Source: Fibrobacterota bacterium (GTDB lineage Bacteria > Fibrobacterota > Chitinivibrionia > Chitinivibrionales > JANQEN01). From it: a DNA stretch of 7,976 bases. Positions 1 through 4,243 of the stretch are shown here, piece by piece; positions within the stretch are counted from its first letter, which is position 1, and the number at the start of each line of letters is the position of its first letter. Under the pieces are notes generated by a model. It searched no databases and had not been told where the DNA came from. It saw only the letters and a program-made list of their open reading frames with translations. The stretch spans positions 1 through 7,976 of the forward strand of contig JAUXBV010000130.1 in the NCBI GenBank assembly GCA_030619215.1, read 5' to 3'. A program made the position numbers and the translations under genes.

Positions 1-8
1 AGAACGAC

Positions 9-851
9 ATGGCTACGATCCGACTTAAACAGTGGCTGTTTATCTGGCTGATTGTTGTTACCTTTGTTGCGGTCTGGGACTCACTGTTTCTCAATAAGCC
101 TGCACTGAGACAGGTAGTTGCCGGATTTGTCAACACGTTCGTTATCGCTTTGCTGGTGATTATTATTACCCTTTTCTTCAGCTGGTGGATAACACTTTTT
201 CTTCATTATCTGGAATCCAGGAAAAGGAAGGTTCTTTACCTGCTCGTAACTTTTTTTCTAAATCTCATACGCTCAATTCCACAAATTGTCGGTATTTTAT
301 TCGGATACATATTGATTGCCTATTTAACCGGCGAAGGAATTATAAGAAGCAACCTTATCATTTTTCCTCTCATAGCCTCTATTATGAGCCTTTTTATTTT
401 CCTCGAGGTCGTTGACCTGATGCGGGAGCGTATTGATTATTATAAGAAATTGGATTTTTACAGCGCCATGCTTGTTTGCGGTATCTCCGAAAGGCGTATC
501 ATCAACTTTGACATTCTATGGAAAAACAGCCGGATCCATATATTTAACAAGCTTATTTCTGTCTTTGGTATTGCAGTATTTCTGCAATGCAGTGTTGATT
601 TCATTGTATCAGTCGGCCTCTCAACAAGTGTCAGCTCAGTTAATCTGCCAATAACCCTCGGAAGCCTGCTGGCAAAAATAGACAGCAAACAGGATATTCT
701 GGCTATCGGCCATACACTTACCCACCCCGGTTACATCGGTAACATATTTTTCGAGCACCTGCAGGGTGTCACCGTTGCCTTTTTGATAGTATTCACTCTG
801 ATGAGTATCTTCAATATTTCAAACGGATATGCTGAAAGGCACCGCCTATGA
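9..851 (+). CDS. ABC transporter permease, Dpp/Opp (peptide/nickel) type
   Basis: Inner-membrane permease of a binding-protein-dependent importer; the substrate is probably a peptide or a nickel-like ligand but cannot be fixed from sequence. Hydrophobic segments lie at about residues 9-28, 38-65, 75-106, 114-135, 182-204 and 253-270, matching the roughly six-helix plan of DppC/OppC. The cytoplasmic EAA loop, which docks on the ATPase, is recognisable at residues 150-173 (FYSAMLVCGIS, then DIL..N). Gly158 is conserved, but the usual HILPN ending reads DILWKN, so the proline is lost. Length (280 aa) is normal. The stop overlaps the start of the ATPase gene in an ATGA junction, so the two are translationally coupled. 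Only 8 bases precede the ATG and the frame is open to the window edge, so the true start may lie further upstream. The family call is firm; the substrate is unknown. Confidence 0.85.
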   Translation: MATIRLKQWLFIWLIVVTFVAVWDSLFLNKPALRQVVAGFVNTFVIALLVIIITLFFSWWITLFLHYLESRKRKVLYLLVTFFLNLIRSIPQIVGILFGYILIAYLTGEGIIRSNLIIFPLIASIMSLFIFLEVVDLMRERIDYYKKLDFYSAMLVCGISERRIINFDILWKNSRIHIFNKLISVFGIAVFLQCSVDFIVSVGLSTSVSSVNLPITLGSLLAKIDSKQDILAIGHTLTHPGYIGNIFFEHLQGVTVAFLIVFTLMSIFNISNGYAERHRL

Positions 852-2338
852 ACGAGTCAGAATATAAAATCCATATCCGTACAGCAGAGAGGCCGATTGT
901 CTCTATTAATAATTTCATCATTCCGCACAATGAGATAACCTTTCTTTTTGGCGAATCCGGGATTGGCAAATCATTGATTTCAAAAGCGATTTACGGCCTT
1001 CTGGACCCGGATGAATTAAATATAGAGATTAACGGCCAGCTCTATAAGTATCATGTAAACAGACAATGGACAAAAGCGATTAAGCAGAACAGCTTCTTTG
1101 TTTTTCAGGAGCCATCCTCGCATCTGAACTCTCTTATGAAAATTACCGATCAGTTGACAGAAGGTACGCTGAAGTATTCTGATGACAAAAAAATATTGCA
1201 GTACCTGTGGCAGACAACAGACGATCAATCCATAAAAAAGATCATTGATATATATCCGAAGCCCTACAGGCCAAGCGGAGGGGAAAAGCAGCGCGTACTT
1301 CTGGCAATGGCATTTAAGAAGATAAATACATTCATGGAACACGGCGGGGAGAACACTCCCACTATGTTTGTGTTTGATGAACCTACAGGCAGTCTTGACG
1401 ACAATTACAGGAACTTGTTTCTAAATCTTCTTTTTAATCAATTTGAAAGGAAACAGTTCACTATTATACTGATAACCCATGATTATTCGATTATCAGCGA
1501 GGTATACAGAAAGCATAAACACCTTCTTAATCGAATACATTTCAAGGAGCTTTCCCGGCAGGACGATTATCATATTACCCTTCACGATTTTTCAGCGGAC
1601 CATTACCTGCAATGGCTTGATGAAAAGACGCAAAAACATGCTGCTCAGCCCCGGGGAGAGGTAGTACTGGAGGTTGACTCAAATCTGTCAATTTTCGACA
1701 GGCAATTAACTATTTACAAAGACGAGTATTATACGGAACCGGCCAACCTTACTATTCGTAAAGGTGAAATGGTCTATCTAAAAGCTCCCAGCGGTGTGGG
1801 TAAAACAACCCTCGCGAAAATAATCATGGGGCTCTACAGCCCCCAGCAGTTCAGAATGACCCTTGATGGTATGACTGTCACGGAGAGAACGTCAAAAGCC
1901 GTGTGGCACAAGAAAATATGGGGCAAAAAAGCCGGGATGGTTTTCCAGCATGCAGACGAGGCGTTGAACCTGCAGGTAAATGTGAAGGAGGTGTTTGCAG
2001 GCCTCCCGATACAAAAGAAATTAACAGGCGACGTGCTCAGGCTAACGTTGTCGGAATTGTTTGAGGGGGATGTAACCAAATCTTTCCTCAATAAAAAAGT
2101 TGCCTTTCTCAGCGGAGGACAGAAGCAGAGGCTTAACCTGCTGCGCACATTAATCATGGATACTGATTTGATAATTCTTGACGAGCCGCTCAACGGCCTT
2201 GATTTTGTCAGTATTAAAAAGGTTTTTGACATATTGGAAGAGAAACGCAGAGGCGGCAGTGCATTGTTGCTTATATCCCATAATGAGGAAATATTTGACA
2301 GCCTCGTTGATAAAGAACATGTTTACTATTTGTCATAG
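848..2338 (+). CDS. Tandem (two-domain) ABC transporter ATP-binding protein, peptide/nickel type
   Basis: ATPase that energises the upstream permease; two nucleotide-binding domains that are often separate proteins (DppD and DppF) are fused here, as in YejF-like proteins. Domain 1: Walker A GESGIGKS at residues 35-42, Q-loop Gln87 in FQEPSSHLNS (typical of the Dpp/Opp family), signature SGGEKQR at 143-149, Walker B MFVFDEP at 173-179, switch His211. Domain 2: Walker A at 313-320 (APSGVGKT), Q-loop Gln367, signature LSGGQKQR from 421, Walker B LIILDEP at 441-447, switch His478. All catalytic elements are present in both halves. The one oddity is Ala313 in place of the first Walker A glycine of domain 2. 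The ATG at 848 overlaps the permease stop, and GAAAGG at 834-839 is a suitable ribosome-binding site. At 496 aa it is a little shorter than typical fused Dpp ATPases. It may lack the C-terminal oligopeptide-binding-type extension, since it ends soon after the switch region. Confidence 0.9.
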   Translation: MNESEYKIHIRTAERPIVSINNFIIPHNEITFLFGESGIGKSLISKAIYGLLDPDELNIEINGQLYKYHVNRQWTKAIKQNSFFVFQEPSSHLNSLMKITDQLTEGTLKYSDDKKILQYLWQTTDDQSIKKIIDIYPKPYRPSGGEKQRVLLAMAFKKINTFMEHGGENTPTMFVFDEPTGSLDDNYRNLFLNLLFNQFERKQFTIILITHDYSIISEVYRKHKHLLNRIHFKELSRQDDYHITLHDFSADHYLQWLDEKTQKHAAQPRGEVVLEVDSNLSIFDRQLTIYKDEYYTEPANLTIRKGEMVYLKAPSGVGKTTLAKIIMGLYSPQQFRMTLDGMTVTERTSKAVWHKKIWGKKAGMVFQHADEALNLQVNVKEVFAGLPIQKKLTGDVLRLTLSELFEGDVTKSFLNKKVAFLSGGQKQRLNLLRTLIMDTDLIILDEPLNGLDFVSIKKVFDILEEKRRGGSALLLISHNEEIFDSLVDKEHVYYLS

Positions 2339-2359
2339 AAGCTGTTTTAAGATATATCT

Positions 2360-3271
2360 ATGAATAATATAACTTCTAACTTTAAATCCGCTTTTATTGC
2401 CCTTATAGGAAGACCTAACTGCGGCAAATCCACACTTCTTAATACCATACTTGGAGAGAAGCTTTCTATTGTTACACCCATGCCGCAGACTACCCAAAGA
2501 AATATGAGAGGTATTTACAACGGTGAAGGATATCAACTTGTATTTGTAGATACTCCCGGTTTTCACAGAGGGAAACATGCACTGAATAAAGCGATGTATA
2601 AACAGAGTACAAAGATGTTTTCAGACGCCGGAATAGATATACTGTGCTACCTTGTTGACCTTTCCCGCCCATTCGGCAAGGAAGAGGGTGAGATAGCCAA
2701 GATGGTTGAGAATTTGAAAATATCTGTTTGCATTGTTTTTAATAAAAAAGATTTGTGTTTATCAGTTGATGAAACAATAAAATCTTTTTTTTCAAGATAC
2801 CCGAATCTTGCCCGTTTACAACATATTTCTATCAGCGCTATTTCTCCTTCAGCAAAGGAAATATTTTTTAAAGCTATTAAACCTTCAATATCATTCGGCC
2901 CACAGTACTACTCCGAAGAAGATATAACAGATTCAAACCTGCGTTTTTTTGCCGCAGAATACATTCGCAAACAAATCATCGGGCTCACCCATGAAGAGGT
3001 TCCCCATGCAGTATTCGTTGAGATTATGGATTATAAGGAGTATGAGAATAAACATGTAGTTAATGCAACAATCCATGTTGAAACACAGGGGCAGAAAGGT
3101 ATCGTGATAGGCAAGCAGGGAAAAGTAATCAATCGAATCAAAAAGCAGGCAGCAGAAGAGCTGTCAAAATTGGCGGGCGCTACGGTAAATATTATCTGCC
3201 ATGTTAAGGTTTCGGCGAAGTGGCGGGATAATAAACAGTTTCTTGGTGAGATGGGGCTGGATGTGAAGTGA
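2360..3271 (+). CDS. era: GTPase Era, ribosome small-subunit assembly factor
   Basis: Essential GTPase that binds the 3' end of 16S rRNA and helps 30S maturation, acting in the cytoplasm and at the inner membrane. GTPase motifs are all visible: G1 GRPNCGKST at residues 17-25 (usual Val replaced by Cys21), G2 PQTTQ at 42-46, G3 DTPG at 64-67, G4 NKKD at 128-131 and G5 SA at 159-160. The C-terminal KH RNA-binding domain follows the classical EEVPHAVFVEI linker and has GKQG (251-254) as its GXXG loop. Length (303 aa) is normal for the family. The ATG at 2360 puts G1 where other Era proteins have it; the ribosome-binding site before it is weak (AAG at 2350-2352). It starts 21 bases after the ABC ATPase stop and is probably read from the same transcript. 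The usual partners (rnc, recO, ybeY) are not adjacent in this window. Confidence 0.97.
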   Translation: MNNITSNFKSAFIALIGRPNCGKSTLLNTILGEKLSIVTPMPQTTQRNMRGIYNGEGYQLVFVDTPGFHRGKHALNKAMYKQSTKMFSDAGIDILCYLVDLSRPFGKEEGEIAKMVENLKISVCIVFNKKDLCLSVDETIKSFFSRYPNLARLQHISISAISPSAKEIFFKAIKPSISFGPQYYSEEDITDSNLRFFAAEYIRKQIIGLTHEEVPHAVFVEIMDYKEYENKHVVNATIHVETQGQKGIVIGKQGKVINRIKKQAAEELSKLAGATVNIICHVKVSAKWRDNKQFLGEMGLDVK

Positions 3272-3329
3272 GTGAGCGTGTTTTAATAGTTTTTGCGATT
3301 ATTTAAATCGTACGGTATAACATTAGTTC

Positions 3330-3353
3330 ACTATCAGTATCAAATATGATAGT
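3330..3353. repeat. Inverted repeat, 7-base arms
   Basis: ACTATCA at 3330-3336 is the exact reverse complement of TGATAGT at 3347-3353, separated by 10 bases. A further TC/GA pairing is possible with one bulged T. It lies about 60 bases after the era stop and has no following T-run, so it is not a classical terminator. It could be a weak RNA hairpin, a protein-binding site or chance. Confidence 0.35.
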
Positions 3354-3460
3354 TGACTGCGGGAGATTTGTAAAAGATAACAAGATACTAAGTTACTAAG
3401 ATATCACCGTCTCTAAATGCGTCCCTAAAACGTATATTATTGATGCACAAATTTCTAATA

Positions 3461-3480
3461 AGTGAATAACTTTATTCACT
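3461..3480. promoter_or_regulatory. Perfect 20-base palindrome, candidate operator
   Basis: AGTGAATAA at 3461-3469 and its exact reverse complement TTATTCACT at 3472-3480 flank the two bases CT. Nine-base perfect arms with a 2-base centre suit a homodimeric helix-turn-helix regulator (TetR-like or similar) better than an RNA hairpin, because the centre is too short for a loop. It lies about 73 bases upstream of the CRP-type site. The regulator is not in the window, and function is inferred from symmetry only. Confidence 0.45.
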
Positions 3481-3488
3481 CCGGCTAA

Positions 3489-3523
3489 AAAGGAAGTGGC
3501 TATATATCGCTTCCTTTGCTTTT
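3489..3523. terminator. Terminator-like hairpin, possibly bidirectional
   Basis: AAAGGAAGTG at 3489-3498 pairs with CGCTTCCTTT at 3508-3517 (ten pairs, one of them G-T) around a 9-base AT-rich loop. The stem is preceded by a run of five A (3487-3491), and TTTGCTTTT follows at 3515-3523, so it resembles an intrinsic terminator readable on either strand. It would end the ABC-era transcript, although it lies about 215 bases beyond the era stop. The T-run is interrupted by GC, so efficiency is uncertain. Confidence 0.5.
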
Positions 3524-3552
3524 AAATACCTGTCTATTTAAAATTTATGAAA

Positions 3553-3568
3553 TGTGATGCTTATCACA
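3553..3568. promoter_or_regulatory. CRP/FNR-family binding site, perfect TGTGA-N6-TCACA
   Basis: TGTGA (3553-3557), six bases TGCTTA, and TCACA (3564-3568) match the full Escherichia coli CRP consensus in both half-sites. The site centre (3560.5) is 77 bases before the CsgG-like start codon and downstream of the terminator-like hairpin, so it probably serves the following operon. If the -10 element is TATATT at 3590-3595, with a start near 3602, the site sits at about -41.5, the class II activator position. Which CRP-superfamily protein binds cannot be told from the window. Confidence 0.6.
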
Positions 3569-3589
3569 GACAAATAATAATTTTAATAT

Positions 3590-3595
3590 TATATT
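3590..3595 (+). promoter_or_regulatory. Candidate -10 element for the CsgG-like/FISUMP operon
   Basis: TATATT differs from TATAAT at one base and has no good -35 box, as expected for an activator-dependent promoter. It is chosen because its spacing to the CRP-type site fits class II activation. The surrounding DNA is almost entirely A and T, so other hexamers (for example TATTAT at 3587-3592) fit nearly as well. Confidence 0.3.
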
Positions 3596-3637
3596 TTTAT
3601 AAAACAGATATTCCATTAATAACACTCTGAGGTTGTC

Positions 3638-4243
3638 ATGAAAAAGAATAAAGCCATCCTTTCCTTTATTTTAGTCCTATCCATATTCAGATTAATTGCC
3701 TTTTCAAGCGAGATCATAGCTGTTAACACTCTTAGCGTAAGGGGTTTAGGCAGAAGTGAAGCTATTTCTTTTACTGATGTCTTGCGTTCAGAGATTGGTA
3801 AAACCGGAAAATATGATGTAATGGAACGGGCGAAAATGTATGAAATCCTGAAAGAGCAGGGTTTCCAACAGACCGGTGTCTGTGACGAGACTTCCTGTGC
3901 CATAGAGATGGGTAAACTTCTTGCCGTAAAATATATAGTACTTGGAAACGTCGGTAAAGTCGGAAAAACTTTTACGTTAAATATCCGGATTGTAGAAATA
4001 GGCTCTGGTAAAATCATAAATGATATAACAGAATACCATAAAGGATCAATTGACGGACTACTAACAAAAGTTATTCCAATAGCAGCACAAAAGCTTGTAG
4101 GTACATACGAGAAAAAAAGAAAGCCCGGAATCATTATAGCTATTTCTTCAGTTATCGCAGTAGCGTTTATTGTTCCTGTGGTGTACCTTGCCACTAAAGA
4201 CGACGAACCCGGTTCATCAGATATAACAATAATATGGGAATAA
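3638..4243 (+). CDS. CsgG-like secreted protein with C-terminal membrane helix
   Basis: Probable envelope protein with the fold of the CsgG family, whose members include the curli secretion channel and relatives such as FlgO and LpoB. The N-terminus is a signal peptide (KK, then hydrophobic residues 7-22, possible cleavage near AFSS). There is no lipobox cysteine, unlike CsgG itself. The CsgG-like core covers about residues 26-155: a strand leading into helix ISFTDVLRSEIGKTGKYDVMERAKMYEILKEQG in two parts (44-57 and 60-75), then the conserved-looking AVKYIVLGNVGKVGKTFTLNIRIVEI stretch (96-121). Cys82 and Cys87 sit close together and could form a disulfide. Unusually, a hydrophobic helix (164-185) followed by a short acidic tail ends the protein. 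The start has a good site, GAGG at 3629-3632, 5 bases before the ATG. The next gene starts at or over its stop, so they form an operon. Family assignment is from pattern recognition; a role in exporting or anchoring the downstream protein is inference. Confidence 0.75.
   Translation: MKKNKAILSFILVLSIFRLIAFSSEIIAVNTLSVRGLGRSEAISFTDVLRSEIGKTGKYDVMERAKMYEILKEQGFQQTGVCDETSCAIEMGKLLAVKYIVLGNVGKVGKTFTLNIRIVEIGSGKIINDITEYHKGSIDGLLTKVIPIAAQKLVGTYEKKRKPGIIIAISSVIAVAFIVPVVYLATKDDEPGSSDITIIWE

Larger units (their letters stand above)
3272..3637. other. Intergenic control region without a gene
   Basis: This is a 366-base AT-rich spacer between era and the CsgG-like gene. I find no convincing coding frame and no tRNA or riboswitch-like fold. 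What it holds, in order: an inverted repeat (3330-3353), a short direct repeat TACTAAG at 3386-3392 and 3394-3400, a perfect 20-base palindrome (3461-3480), a terminator-like hairpin (3489-3517), a CRP-type site (3553-3568) and an AT-rich promoter zone up to about 3602. These are listed separately. Confidence 0.7.

Noticed and set aside
1834..2232. Open frame on the - strand (132 codons) opposite the second ATPase domain
   Set aside because: The + strand carries a complete ABC ATPase domain here; the antisense frame is a by-product of its codon use.
3386..3400. Direct repeat TACTAAG-T-TACTAAG as a possible iteron or CRISPR-like repeat
   Set aside because: There are only two copies with a one-base gap, no further copies in the spacer, and no replication or Cas genes. 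It is probably chance in AT-rich DNA.
3616..4194. Long open frame on the - strand (192 codons) opposite the CsgG-like gene
   Set aside because: The + strand gene has a signal peptide, a ribosome-binding site and recognisable family features. The antisense translation is low in complexity and matches nothing I know.
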